Below, piece by piece: positions 53,354 to 61,548 of a stretch of DNA of 64,000 nt. The notes below the pieces were generated by a model that did no database searches, was not told the origin of the DNA, and saw nothing but the letters and a program-made list of their open reading frames with translations. The translations under genes and the position numbers were made by a program. This DNA is from Chryseobacterium phocaeense (lineage in GTDB: Bacteria > Bacteroidota > Bacteroidia > Flavobacteriales > Weeksellaceae). The number at the start of each line of letters is the position of its first letter. The stretch's first letter is position 1. The stretch is taken from assembly GCF_900169075.1 (NCBI RefSeq), contig NZ_LT827015.1:1750157-1814156 (forward strand), in the 5' to 3' direction.

Positions 53354-53704
53354 GCTATTTACAATCTCCTCCCTCGCCTTTTTCGTTAATGAATTAAACA
53401 CCAATTCATACGACTGATCTATTAATTTAAAAATAAGATCTCTTTTTAAACCATCCGTGAATACTGAATTCCAGTGGGTTTTATTCATATGAAATGCACC
53501 GGTGATCTGTGGATGCTGTTCGCGGAGTTCCGCACTCCATTCCGGATCTGTTTTTACGTTGATGCTTAATGTCTGCTTTTCCAAAGGCATCAGCAGAAAC
53601 ATTTTTGTTCCTACTTTCATCACAAGCGTTTCATTATCAAAGGGAAAAGTTTCAGTAACTCCTTTTTTCGCGAGGCAGTAATCTAGAATTTCGTTAGCAT
53701 CCAT
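53351..53704 (-). CDS. MmcQ/YjbR-family protein
   Basis: 117 residues: LDYCLAKKGVTETFPFDNET at the N-terminus, then LMPLEKQTLSINVKTDPEWS and GAFHMNKTHWNSVFTDGLKR. These are the MmcQ/YjbR pattern, a small cytoplasmic fold with a CyaY-like DNA-binding surface and no known role. Its stop codon overlaps the right 29-bp repeat. Before the islet arrived it presumably converged directly on ribF with overlapping stops. Confidence 0.88.
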   Translation of the reverse strand: MDANEILDYCLAKKGVTETFPFDNETLVMKVGTKMFLLMPLEKQTLSINVKTDPEWSAELREQHPQITGAFHMNKTHWNSVFTDGLKRDLIFKLIDQSYELVFNSLTKKAREEIVNS

Positions 53705-53801
53705 GAATTTATAAATGATAAGTAATTAATGATCATTGATATTAATTTCAAATGTAGTAAATTTAAGAAAGAAATTATCACCCCAATATATCACAATTAT
53801 T

Positions 53802-54461
53802 ATGAAAGCTTTAGTCATTGGTGCTACAGGTGCCACAGGAAAAGATCTGGTCAAACAGCTACTTAACGATAAAGAGTTTGATGAAGTGAATATTTTTGTC
53901 CGGAAACCGGTTGATATTCAGAATGATAAACTGAAAGTTCATGTTGTCAATTTTGACCGCCCGGAAGATTGGAAAGATATGGTAAAGGGTGATGTTGCAT
54001 TTTCATGTCTTGGGACAACATTAAAAGCCGCCGGGGGAAAAGAAGCACAGAAAAAGGTAGATTACAATTATCAGTATGAATTTGCCAAAGCTGCCAAAGA
54101 AAACGAAGTAGAAGATTATATCCTGGTGTCGGCCTATGGAGCCAATCCTACTTCTAAAATATTCTATTCCAGAATGAAAGGCGAGCTGGAAGAAGCTGTA
54201 AAACAGCTGCATTTCACCAAAATCACTATTTTCAAACCGGGAATGCTTGAAAGAAAAGACTCTGAAAGAACAGGAGAAGTTCTGGGTAGCAGGATTATAA
54301 AATTTGCCAACAAACTCGGATTGCTGGAAAGTCAGAAGCCTTTGCCCACGGAGGTTTTGGCCAAAGCAATGATCAATTCGTCCAAAATAAAAAGTAATGG
54401 TTATTCCAGTATTAAACTTGGAAACATTTTCTGTTTTGCTGAGAAGAAAGTGGAAAACTAG
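53802..54461 (+). CDS. NAD(P)-binding oxidoreductase, atypical SDR
   Basis: Started at the ATG at 53802 (219 residues): MKALVIGATGATGKDLVKQL puts the GxxGxxG nucleotide-binding loop at residues 7-13, where it belongs. The frame upstream adds unrelated residues. Further motifs: FSCLGTTLKAAGGKEAQKKV, then YILVSAYGANPTSKIFYSRM (Y-x3-K replaced by a YSRMKGE pattern) and FKPGMLERKDSERTGE. This is the NAD(P)H-binding group of short-chain dehydrogenases related to HTATIP2. The substrate is unknown. Confidence 0.82.
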   Translation: MKALVIGATGATGKDLVKQLLNDKEFDEVNIFVRKPVDIQNDKLKVHVVNFDRPEDWKDMVKGDVAFSCLGTTLKAAGGKEAQKKVDYNYQYEFAKAAKENEVEDYILVSAYGANPTSKIFYSRMKGELEEAVKQLHFTKITIFKPGMLERKDSERTGEVLGSRIIKFANKLGLLESQKPLPTEVLAKAMINSSKIKSNGYSSIKLGNIFCFAEKKVEN

Positions 54462-54605
54462 TGGTTTCGCGTTTTTAATAGCAATAATTATTCATTAAAT
54501 AACGTTATTTTTTATTCAAAACAATCAATTTGATTAATAAATAACAAAAAAATTCATTATTTATATCATTTTATTACGAAATAAATATATTTTATTTTTA
54601 TACTG

Positions 54606-54613
54606 TATATTTG
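54606..54613 (+). promoter_or_regulatory. -7 box (TATATTTG) of the histidine-heptad lipoprotein gene
   Basis: Exact TAnnTTTG match 19 bp before the ATG at 54632. A TTG that would lengthen the gene (54611) lies inside the box and is not a start. Confidence 0.6.
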
Positions 54614-54631
54614 TCTGAACTTAAAATCAAA

Positions 54632-55117
54632 ATGATGAAAAATGTATTTTTTACAGCCAGCGTACTGGCAGTATTTAGCCTGGGATCATGTAAAAATGAT
54701 AACGCAAGTCTGGAAAAAGAATTATCTGCAGCACACAGCAAGCTGGAGTCAGACCACAATCTTTTGGAAGAATCCCACACCAAAATGGAAAAAGAGCATG
54801 AGGAATTCAACAAGGTACACAGCGCATTAAAAGAGCCTGAAACAAGCGAACACAACAAAACAGAAGCTAACCATCAGGTTATTTTGAAAAGCCACGCAGC
54901 ACTTATTGACTCGCATTCAGAAATTATAGCACAACATAATACGCTTGAGCAACAGCACAAAGAAGGTAAGCTGGATCTGGCCGAATTAAAGGCGGATCAC
55001 GAAAGGATGATGAAAGAAGATCAGAAGATACTGGCTGAACATAAAAAGCTGGAAGACGAGCATAAGCTGATTGTGCAACAGGATGAGAAGATCAAAAAGG
55101 AGGATCAGCTGAAATAG
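54632..55117 (+). CDS. Histidine-heptad coiled-coil lipoprotein
   Basis: 161 residues from the ATG at 54632 (or the adjacent one at 54635). The signal MMKNVFFTASVLAVFSLGSC ends in a lipobox. From about residue 35 nearly the whole mature chain is built of heptads with His at one fixed position: AHSKLES, DHNLLEE, SHTKMEK, EHEEFNK, VHSALKE, a short break, then EHNKTEA, NHQVILK, SHAALID, SHSEIIA, QHNTLEQ, QHKEGKL, a heptad without His, DHERMMK, and finally EHKKLED and EHKLIVQ. That is 14 His-marked heptads, on a strongly charged helix. The pattern suggests a coiled coil with a stripe of histidines that could respond to pH or bind metal. I know no named family. Monocistronic, with a long palindrome downstream. 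Confidence 0.8.
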   Translation: MMKNVFFTASVLAVFSLGSCKNDNASLEKELSAAHSKLESDHNLLEESHTKMEKEHEEFNKVHSALKEPETSEHNKTEANHQVILKSHAALIDSHSEIIAQHNTLEQQHKEGKLDLAELKADHERMMKEDQKILAEHKKLEDEHKLIVQQDEKIKKEDQLK

Positions 55118-55124
55118 TATATAT

Positions 55125-55210
55125 ATAAACGCTTCGGCTCCGCTCCGCGTGACAGTTTCAAAAATACCTTAGTATTAGATTGTCATGCTAAGAGGAGCCG
55201 AAGCGTTTAT
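55125..55210. repeat. 17-bp perfect inverted repeat, REP-like
   Basis: ATAAACGCTTCGGCTCC (55125-55141) is mirrored exactly by GGAGCCGAAGCGTTTAT (55194-55210), and inside them GTGACA faces TGTCAT. The 52-nt centre and the GCTTCGGCTCCGC wording match a palindrome type that is scattered in flavobacterial genomes. It may also end the two converging transcripts. Confidence 0.8.
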
Positions 55211-55223
55211 TTATAAGTTTATT

Positions 55224-55799
55224 TTATTTCAGATATTTTGTAATCGCCTCGTCCGTAGGCTTTGTGGTACTCACGAAAGTATCGATCAGCTTTCCGTTTT
55301 CATCAAGTAAGAACTTTGTAAAATTCCAGAGAATACTGGTATTCTTTACTCCATTTAATTCTTTTTCCGTTAAATATTTAAAAATAGGGGCTGTATCCTC
55401 TCCTTTTACAGAAACTTTTGCCGCCAGTGGAAATGTTACCCCATAATTTTTCTGACAGAAAGCACCGATCTCTGCGTTGGTTCCGGGCTCCTGAGCACCG
55501 AAATTATTGGCAGGAAAACCTACAATCACCAGTTTGTCCTTATACTCTTCGTACACTTTTTCAAGATCTGCATACTGTGGCGTAAATCCGCACTCTGAGG
55601 CGGTATTCACGATAAGGATCTTTTTTCCTTTGAAATCTGCAAAGTTGATCTCGTTACCATCAAGGCTTTCAACTTTGAAATCATATATTGTTTTTCCCAT
55701 AAGTTCTTTGGTTTTAGCTTGAGAGGCTTCACTTTTCTGATTGATACAGCTCTGTAAAAATGCGACAAAAGAAAGCATTAATAAGAAAATCTTTTTCAT
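55224..55799 (-). CDS. Glutathione peroxidase-family lipoprotein
   Basis: 191 residues. A lipobox (VAFLQSC) ends the signal. The thioredoxin-like domain carries the catalytic cysteine in IVNTASECGFTPQYADLEKV, the Gln in VIVGFPANNFGAQEPGTNAE and the Trp/Asn in ILWNFTKFLLDENGKL. Bacterial members of this type usually reduce peroxides with thioredoxin rather than glutathione. The lipid anchor puts it in the periplasm. Third gene of a minus-strand set with the two genes upstream. Confidence 0.88.
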   Translation of the reverse strand: MKKIFLLMLSFVAFLQSCINQKSEASQAKTKELMGKTIYDFKVESLDGNEINFADFKGKKILIVNTASECGFTPQYADLEKVYEEYKDKLVIVGFPANNFGAQEPGTNAEIGAFCQKNYGVTFPLAAKVSVKGEDTAPIFKYLTEKELNGVKNTSILWNFTKFLLDENGKLIDTFVSTTKPTDEAITKYLK

Positions 55800-55825
55800 T
55801 TTTTCTAATTTTTTAAGTAGCAGGA

Positions 55826-56488
55826 TTAAAATTTAAAAATATTGCCCGGAAATACTTTATTGATATCAATTTTGTTCAAAACCATCACATAATCACCATC
55901 TTTCTTAGTGCTTGATGATTCTATTCTGAAAGGCATTGCCAGATTTCCTACTTTCTTATAATCCGAGTATAAAAGGGTTTCATCCTTTTTAACTTCTTTC
56001 AAAAGCATATAGGATTTCACGTCAAAATAATACAAATTCTTGTTTACATTTTTCGTCAGTTCCACTTTGTGGCAGTAGATATCCCCTACTTTTTCTTTTC
56101 CAAGATATTTAGCCTCGAAACCTTTATTTTCCCAATCGATAAAATCATTGTCAAAGCTTTCAGAAACGTACTCAGGATATACCTGCAGTTTATTGGCAGC
56201 ATAGTTCATAGCATACCCTTTAGTCCCGTCAAAACCTTCGATGGCGGTTTCTTTTCCTCCAATAGAAATCACCGTTTTAGTCAGATTAGGACGCTGCTGG
56301 TAAATTTTAATAGGATATTCATCCTTAATTCCTAAAATCACTTTTCCCTGTAGCAGTACTGAATTCAGAAGCTTCCAATTGGTTAATCCTCCGGACAGTT
56401 CAATGTTTTTATCTATAATTTCCTTTGCTGTCTGCGCATACAAAGACGTGGTAAGTGTCAAAAGGACTAAGTATATTATTTTTTTCAT
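55826..56488 (-). CDS. LolA-like outer-membrane lipoprotein-sorting fold protein
   Basis: 220 residues with a signal peptide (MKKIIYLVLLTLTTSLYAQT). The mature part has the half-barrel pattern of LolA/LolB relatives: AKEIIDKNIELSGGLTNWKL, then GFDGTKGYAMNYAANKLQVY, then KKVGNLAMPFRIESSST and KIDINKVFPGNIFKF. Such proteins in Bacteroidetes bind lipid or acyl chains. A true LolA role is not shown. Its start overlaps the stop of the upstream gene (ATGA). Confidence 0.7.
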   Translation of the reverse strand: MKKIIYLVLLTLTTSLYAQTAKEIIDKNIELSGGLTNWKLLNSVLLQGKVILGIKDEYPIKIYQQRPNLTKTVISIGGKETAIEGFDGTKGYAMNYAANKLQVYPEYVSESFDNDFIDWENKGFEAKYLGKEKVGDIYCHKVELTKNVNKNLYYFDVKSYMLLKEVKKDETLLYSDYKKVGNLAMPFRIESSSTKKDGDYVMVLNKIDINKVFPGNIFKF

Positions 56489-56859
56489 TTATTTCTTTTA
56501 AAATAATCATCTAAAGAAGGTCTAAAAATAAATTTTGATTTATTTTGTTTGTTTTTGGGCACCAGATTTCCATTTTTATACATAAAAACCTGTCCCAGAT
56601 TTTCTTTAGAATCTAACGGTTTTGCAAGATGTACTGCTTTATTTTCAAATGTATAAGCAATAGGGTCTTCTATGCTGTTTTGTTGTTGGGAAGGCATTTC
56701 CAGGTATGACGGATACATTTTATTATCTTTAAATTCCAGCACGAGAAATGTATAAATATCAAACGCCCCGCTTGTTGTGGCTCTGCAGCTGTGATTGAGC
56801 TGGGCATAGAATTTTTTATCATTCAGATCCTGACATTTCAAATGGCAACCGAAAAACAA
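56485..56859 (-). CDS. Probable lipoprotein of unknown function, start uncertain
   Basis: At least 124 residues from a TTG at 56859. Upstream in frame the sequence reads LVKALFLIVLFFGCH, which is a good lipoprotein signal ending FFGC, but it is preceded by CTG (56886) and TTA rather than ATG. The -7 box at 56900-56907 would place the transcript start near 56893, so an unusual CTG start with a very short leader is possible, or the start codon has been lost. The mature part (SCRATTSGAFDIYTFLVLEF, ENKAVHLAKPLDSKENLGQV) is not recognised. First gene of the set ending at 55224. Confidence 0.55.
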   Translation of the reverse strand: MFFGCHLKCQDLNDKKFYAQLNHSCRATTSGAFDIYTFLVLEFKDNKMYPSYLEMPSQQQNSIEDPIAYTFENKAVHLAKPLDSKENLGQVFMYKNGNLVPKNKQNKSKFIFRPSLDDYFKRNK

Positions 56860-56899
56860 TACAATCAGAAATAAAGCCTTAACCAGTAACTTATTTATT

Positions 56900-56907
56900 C
56901 AAATATA
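56900..56907 (-). promoter_or_regulatory. -7 box (TATATTTG, minus strand)
   Basis: Exact TAnnTTTG match upstream of the lipoprotein/LolA-like/peroxidase gene set. No good -33 box at the standard distance. Confidence 0.5.
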
Positions 56908-56941
56908 AGGGGAATTTGGGGAAAAGCAATGGAAAAGGCAA

Positions 56942-57015
56942 AAAAGCTAAATGGCGAAAAGGCTGATTTGCAAATTTGCCTATTTGCGATTTTGCGGTTT
57001 AGCCATTTAGCTTTT
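56942..57015. repeat. 14-bp inverted repeat after kdsB
   Basis: AAAAGCTAAATGGC (56942-56955) is mirrored exactly by GCCATTTAGCTTTT (57002-57015), the latter overlapping the kdsB stop codon. Shorter palindromes (GCAAATTTGC) lie inside. It could act as the kdsB terminator. Confidence 0.7.
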
Positions 57016-57736
57016 AAATCAGTTTTCTTGCTTTTTCCAGATCTTCCGGTGTATCAATCCCCACTCCGATGAAATTGGTTTCAATTAGCTTGATCTTCAT
57101 CCCATATTCGAGATAACGGATACATTCTATCTTTTCTGATATTTCAAGAGGTTTCATTTCCAGTTTTGAGAATTGAAGCAGGGCATGTTTTCGGAAGGCA
57201 TATACTCCAATGTGTTTGTAATACGCTACCTCGTAAGAAATTTCCCGGTGAAAAGGAATCACAGAACGGCTGAAATAAAGGGCAAATCCGCTATTATCGG
57301 TGATCACTTTTACGTTATTCGGGTTTTCAATTTCTTCTTTTTCCGTCAGTTTTATTTTTAGGGAAGCCAGTGAAATTTCCTGATTATCATCTTCTTTAAA
57401 TACCTGAATAAGCTGTTTCAGAGGCTCCAGCTTAAGGAAAGGTTCGTCACCCTGAACGTTGATCACAATATCACAGTCGATGTTCTGTACCGCTTCCGCA
57501 ATACGGTCGCTTCCGGTTTCATGTTGCCCGGTCATCACTGCTTTTCCTCCATTCTTCACAATTTCATCAAAAATAATTTTTGAATCCGTTGCTACAAAAA
57601 CTTCATCAAACAGTTCTGTCTCCACAACATTCTTATACGTTGTGGTAATGACGGTTTTTTCTCCCAGCATCTGCATCAGCTTGGCCGGAAAACGGCTGGC
57701 TTCGTAACGTGCGGGAATAACAGCGATGATTTTCAT
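57014..57736 (-). CDS. kdsB: 3-deoxy-manno-octulosonate cytidylyltransferase
   Basis: 240 residues, normal length. Activates KDO as CMP-KDO for LPS inner-core assembly, in the cytoplasm. Motifs: nucleotide-binding [20 protein letters not shown], then [60 protein letters not shown] and [20 protein letters not shown]. The pathway's first enzyme, kdsA, is 24 kb away. Confidence 0.95.
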   Translation of the reverse strand: MKIIAVIPARYEASRFPAKLMQMLGEKTVITTTYKNVVETELFDEVFVATDSKIIFDEIVKNGGKAVMTGQHETGSDRIAEAVQNIDCDIVINVQGDEPFLKLEPLKQLIQVFKEDDNQEISLASLKIKLTEKEEIENPNNVKVITDNSGFALYFSRSVIPFHREISYEVAYYKHIGVYAFRKHALLQFSKLEMKPLEISEKIECIRYLEYGMKIKLIETNFIGVGIDTPEDLEKARKLI

Positions 57737-57747
57737 TGTATATTAAA

Positions 57748-58150
57748 GTTATAAGTTATAAGTTATTAATTATGAGTTTTTATTCTTGGTAGTTATAATT
57801 ATACTTCTTATAATTTTTAAGAGTTCAGACGCCTGATTTCTTAAATTTTCAAATTCTTCTTCAGAAATATAATCTGTAGCATATAGGAGCTCCAGCCAAT
57901 ACAGTGTTTCATCACATTCTTTTTGCGAAATGGACAGTTTATGAATGAAATCCATTCTGCTTTGTGCATTGAGGGCCTCCCTAATATTTGCACCAATAGA
58001 AGTTCCTGAACGAAGCATCTGTTTGGAAAGTGTGAATTCTTTTTTATCAGTAATTATTCTTTTATAAAAACGAACAATGTTAACTGCAAATTCAAAACTC
58101 TTCTTTCCAACAATACTTTCACTCATAACTCATCATTAATAACTTATAAC
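57748..58150. repeat. Inverted repeats bounding a four-helix-bundle gene
   Basis: GTTATAAGTTATTAATTATG (from about 57755, inside 57748-57778) is mirrored at 58121-58150 (CATTAATAACTTATAAC at its outer end). The left arm contains the gene's stop codon and the right arm its start codon, so arms and gene form one unit of about 400 bp that could fold as a single stem with the gene in the loop. Confidence 0.7.
57770..58126 (-). CDS. Four-helix-bundle protein (S23/IVS-type)
   Basis: 118 residues: MSESIVGKKSFEFAVNIVRF and LSKQMLRSGTSIGANIREAL, then MDFIHKLSISQKECDETLYW and EEFENLRNQASELLKIIRSI. The RSGTSIGAN turn is the signature of the four-helix-bundle family first seen in 23S rRNA intervening sequences and shared with Avd of diversity-generating retroelements. 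No rRNA or reverse transcriptase is near. The gene is enclosed by inverted repeats that overlap both of its ends. Confidence 0.88.
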   Translation of the reverse strand: MSESIVGKKSFEFAVNIVRFYKRIITDKKEFTLSKQMLRSGTSIGANIREALNAQSRMDFIHKLSISQKECDETLYWLELLYATDYISEEEFENLRNQASELLKIIRSIIITTKNKNS

Positions 58151-58160
58151 GTTTTAGTAT

Positions 58161-59414
58161 TTATTTTAATGCATTTAAAGCATTTTCCAGTTTTGGAAGC
58201 ATGACCTTGATCTCATCCACAGCCAAACCTCCTACAGAAGCACGGAACCAAGGTTCAGATTTTGCTTCTCCGAAAGCTGAGAACGGAACCAATGCTACGC
58301 CTGCATCATTAATTAAATAGAAAACCAGATCAGAAGAATCATTAATGACTGATCCATCCGGCTTTGTTTTTCCGATATAGTCTAATCTGATGGTAAGATA
58401 AAGCGCTCCCATCGGTTCAATGCTGTCTACAGCTAATCCTTTTCCTTTTAAATCCTGGATTCCTCCGTGAAGTACCTTTAAACTTTCCTCTAATTTTCCT
58501 TTGAAATCTTCTACGAAAACATTTACATTTTCAGGGTTTTCAAAGAATTTCGCTGTTGCTTCCTGTTCCGGTTTCGGAGCCCATGCTCCAACGTGCGTCA
58601 GAAGCGCCTTCATTTTATCCAGAATATGAGAAGGACCAAATCCCCAACCTACACGTACACCTGTAGCAGCAAGACATTTGGAGATCCCGTCGATGTAAAT
58701 GGTATATTCTTTCAGTTCAGGGAAAAGAGAAACCGGATCTACGTGATCTGCCCCAAAAGTAAGATTGGAATAGATCTGATCATACATCAGATATAAAGGC
58801 TTTTCGTTTTCCCCTCTTTTTTTATTTTCTTCAAGAACCAGCTCGCAGATTTCGGAAAGCTGCTCTTTTGTAAACATAGTTCCTGTAGGATTCAGCGGAG
58901 AACATAATGCTAAAAGAACTGCACCTCCCAAGTGCGGTCTCAGATCATCTGCTGTTGGAAGGAAATTGGTTTCAGCTGTTGTTTTCACTTCTACAGCTTC
59001 TGCAGAAGTCAGGTACGCGTAGTGATTGTTGTTCCATGAAGGTGTAGGATATACTACTTTGTCTCCTTCGTCAACAATGGTTTTGTAAACCGCATAGATC
59101 AAAGGTCTTGATCCGGCTGTAATTAAGATATCGTTTGGTGAATAATCAAGGTTCCATCTGCTTTTCAGGTCTTTGGAAACTTCTTTTCTTAAAGATAAAA
59201 GTCCGTTGGCAGGCGGATAATTCGTCAGGTTATTCTGATAGGCCTTCTGAATCTCTTCCTTCAGCAGTGCCGGAATGGGATAGAGATTAGAATTCAGGTC
59301 ACCAATAGTAAGATTGGCTATTTCCGCTCCTTTTGCTTTTAAATCATTTACTTCATTACCAATTTTTACAATTTCGGAACCGATCAGGTTCGCCGCTAAT
59401 TTTGAAACTTTCAC
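58161..59414 (-). CDS. Class I PLP-dependent aminotransferase
   Basis: 417 residues. Fold-type I aminotransferase: substrate loop IANLTIGDLNSNLYPIPALL, DILITAGSRPLIYAVYKTIV, the Asn in CSPLNPTGTMFTKEQL, the ring-nitrogen Asp/Tyr in LYLMYDQIYSNLTFGA, the PLP lysine in YIDGISKCLAATGVRVGWGF and the carboxylate-binding Arg in PWFRASVGGLAV. It should act on aspartate or a related amino acid. The exact substrate is not fixed by the sequence. Confidence 0.88.
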   Translation of the reverse strand: MKVSKLAANLIGSEIVKIGNEVNDLKAKGAEIANLTIGDLNSNLYPIPALLKEEIQKAYQNNLTNYPPANGLLSLRKEVSKDLKSRWNLDYSPNDILITAGSRPLIYAVYKTIVDEGDKVVYPTPSWNNNHYAYLTSAEAVEVKTTAETNFLPTADDLRPHLGGAVLLALCSPLNPTGTMFTKEQLSEICELVLEENKKRGENEKPLYLMYDQIYSNLTFGADHVDPVSLFPELKEYTIYIDGISKCLAATGVRVGWGFGPSHILDKMKALLTHVGAWAPKPEQEATAKFFENPENVNVFVEDFKGKLEESLKVLHGGIQDLKGKGLAVDSIEPMGALYLTIRLDYIGKTKPDGSVINDSSDLVFYLINDAGVALVPFSAFGEAKSEPWFRASVGGLAVDEIKVMLPKLENALNALK

Positions 59415-59443
59415 TTTATTTTTATTTAATTATTTTAATATGA

Positions 59444-59513
59444 TAGTCTAACAATGTATCAATCTAGCAGTGTAACCATAATTGGTAAACCGGTAGACTG
59501 ATACATTATTACA
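59444..59513. repeat. Palindromic AATGTATCAAT repeat, sister of 48104
   Basis: TAACAATGTATCAATCT and AGACTGATACATTATTACA face each other around ATTGGTAAACCGGT. The internal words are shared with the element upstream of ribF. Confidence 0.6.
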
Positions 59514-59518
59514 TTAAT

Positions 59519-61234
59519 TTAATTGAGTTGTAAATCTCTTCTTACATCTTCTATTTTCGCTTCCAGAGATTTCAATTTATCCCTGAAATCTGCTTCAGAG
59601 GTAATGGAATCTTTCACAGATATGTAAAATTTAATCTTTGGCTCTGTTCCGGATGGTCTTACACATACTTTGGTTCCATCCTGGGTGTAATAAATCAGCA
59701 CATTCGATTTTGGAATGTCGTTCATCACTTTGGTTTCATTTTTTGAAACGCTGAAGCTGGTCTGCTCTTTAAAGTCTTTTACTTCCTCCACTAATGATCC
59801 TGCCAGTTCTTTCGGTGGATTTTCGCGGAAGTTTTTCATCATATTCTGAATTTCTTCAGCACCTTCTTTTCCTTTTCTGACGATATTCACCAGCCCTTCG
59901 TAATACATGCCAAGGTCCTGATAGATCTCAATCATGTACTGATACATGGTTCTTCCATTGGCTTTGCACCATGCCGCAATTTCACACGCCACAAGGATAC
60001 TTCCGCAGGAATCTTTGTCACGGACAAAATCTCCTGTCATAAAGCCGAAACTTTCCTCACCGCCGCAGATAAATTTTTCTTTTCCTTCTGCTTCACGGAT
60101 CATTTTCCCGATCCATTTGAATCCGGTTAATCCAACTTTACAGTCCACTCCGAATTTCTGCGCAATATCAAAGAAAATATCTGAAGTTACGATGGTCGAT
60201 CCAATAAACTCTTTTCCGGTAATTCTTTCCTGTTTTCTCCATTCATTCAGAATGTAATAGGTAAGAATGGTATTGGTCTGGTTTCCGTTCAAAAGCTGCA
60301 TTTCACCATCAAGATTTCTTACAGCAATTCCCAGCCTGTCGCCGTCCGGATCTGTTCCGATCACGATATCCGCGTTGGTGATTCTTGCCAGGTCCATTGC
60401 CATTTCAAGAGCTGCAGGTTCTTCCGGGTTCGGAGATTCTACTGTGGTGAAATTACCGCTTGGGATCATCTGCTCTTTTACCAGATCCACTTTTTTGAAT
60501 CCTGCTTTTTCCAAAGCTTTTGGAATCGTGGTATAGGTTGTCCCGTGTATAGAGGTAAAAACAATATTCAGATTCTCCTTCCCTACATTCTGGTAAGTTG
60601 AATTTTCAATACATGCATCGATATATACATCGTCCTGCTCTTCACCGATCCACTCGATCAGATCGTCATTTCCATTAAATTTAATTTCATCAAATTTCAC
60701 AGAATACACTTCATTGATGATCGCTTCATCATGTGGTGGAACAATCTGTGCTCCATCATTCCAGTATACTTTATACCCGTTGTATTCAGGCGGGTTGTGA
60801 GAGGCTGTAAGGACAATTCCTCCGTTGCATTTTTTATCTCTAACGGTAAAGGACAGTTCAGGAGTAGGTCTGTGATCTTTGAAAAGCAGTACTTTAATTC
60901 CGTTAGCTGTTAAAACATCAGCCACCAGTTTCCCGAATTCTTTTGAATTATGACGCACATCATAAGCGATGGCCACTTTAATTTCCTCTCCTTTAAACTG
61001 CTGAAGCATATAATTGGCCAGTCCCTGTGTAGCCTGTCCCAAAGTATATTTATTGAGACGGTTGGTTCCAACTCCCATGATACCGCGCATTCCTCCTGTC
61101 CCGAATTCAAGCTCCCGGTAAAAAGAGTCTTCCAGATCCGGAGAATTGCTGTCGATCAGAGCCTGAACGGCATTTCTTGTTTCTATATCGAATGTATCAC
61201 TTAACCAAAGTTGTGCTTTTTCTAATGTTGTCAT
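59519..61234 (-). CDS. Phosphoglucomutase/phosphomannomutase-family phosphosugar mutase
   Basis: Started at the ATG at 61234 (571 residues, MTTLEKAQLWLSDTFDIETR); the frame upstream runs into repeat DNA. Four-domain alpha-D-phosphohexomutase: FGTGGMRGIMGVGTNRLNKY, phosphoserine loop LTASHNPPEYNGYKVY (Ser145), metal-binding DPDGDRLGIAV, sugar-binding GGEESFGFMTGDFVRDKD and phosphate-binding CVRPSGTEPKIKFYI. It interconverts hexose 1- and 6-phosphates in the cytoplasm. The length and class match the large PGM2-like mutases common in Bacteroidetes. Confidence 0.92.
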   Translation of the reverse strand: MTTLEKAQLWLSDTFDIETRNAVQALIDSNSPDLEDSFYRELEFGTGGMRGIMGVGTNRLNKYTLGQATQGLANYMLQQFKGEEIKVAIAYDVRHNSKEFGKLVADVLTANGIKVLLFKDHRPTPELSFTVRDKKCNGGIVLTASHNPPEYNGYKVYWNDGAQIVPPHDEAIINEVYSVKFDEIKFNGNDDLIEWIGEEQDDVYIDACIENSTYQNVGKENLNIVFTSIHGTTYTTIPKALEKAGFKKVDLVKEQMIPSGNFTTVESPNPEEPAALEMAMDLARITNADIVIGTDPDGDRLGIAVRNLDGEMQLLNGNQTNTILTYYILNEWRKQERITGKEFIGSTIVTSDIFFDIAQKFGVDCKVGLTGFKWIGKMIREAEGKEKFICGGEESFGFMTGDFVRDKDSCGSILVACEIAAWCKANGRTMYQYMIEIYQDLGMYYEGLVNIVRKGKEGAEEIQNMMKNFRENPPKELAGSLVEEVKDFKEQTSFSVSKNETKVMNDIPKSNVLIYYTQDGTKVCVRPSGTEPKIKFYISVKDSITSEADFRDKLKSLEAKIEDVRRDLQLN

Positions 61235-61255
61235 ATATATTTCAGTTTGGAAGCA

Positions 61256-61520
61256 GGAAGTATGAAGATGGGAGAAATTTATCAACCCTGAATTCAACTT
61301 TTCCGCTTTTTATTTTATTATTCTGTTATTTAAGCTCGAAGATGGAAGAATGGAGATGGGAGAACTTATCAACTCATAATTCACATTTTCTGCTTTTATT
61401 TTACTATTTTGTTTTTTGGCCAGAAAATGGAAGAACGGAGATGGGAGAACTCATCAACATCAAATTCACATTTTCTGTTTTTACTTCAACTCATTATTTT
61501 TGGTTTCTTATTATAATTTT
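61256..61520. repeat. Three tandem copies of an 88-95-bp unit
   Basis: Units begin GGAAGTATGAAGATGGG (61256), GGAAGAATGGAGATGGG (61344) and GGAAGAACGGAGATGGG (61439) and continue AGAA.TTATCAAC....AATTCAC.TTTTC and a T-rich half. They are diverged copies of one unit and fill the gap between the mutase and four-helix-bundle genes. Inverted relatives are at 61927-61953 and 10745-10773. Confidence 0.8.
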
Positions 61521-61548
61521 CAGCTGTTATTTTACCAGACGTTAATTT

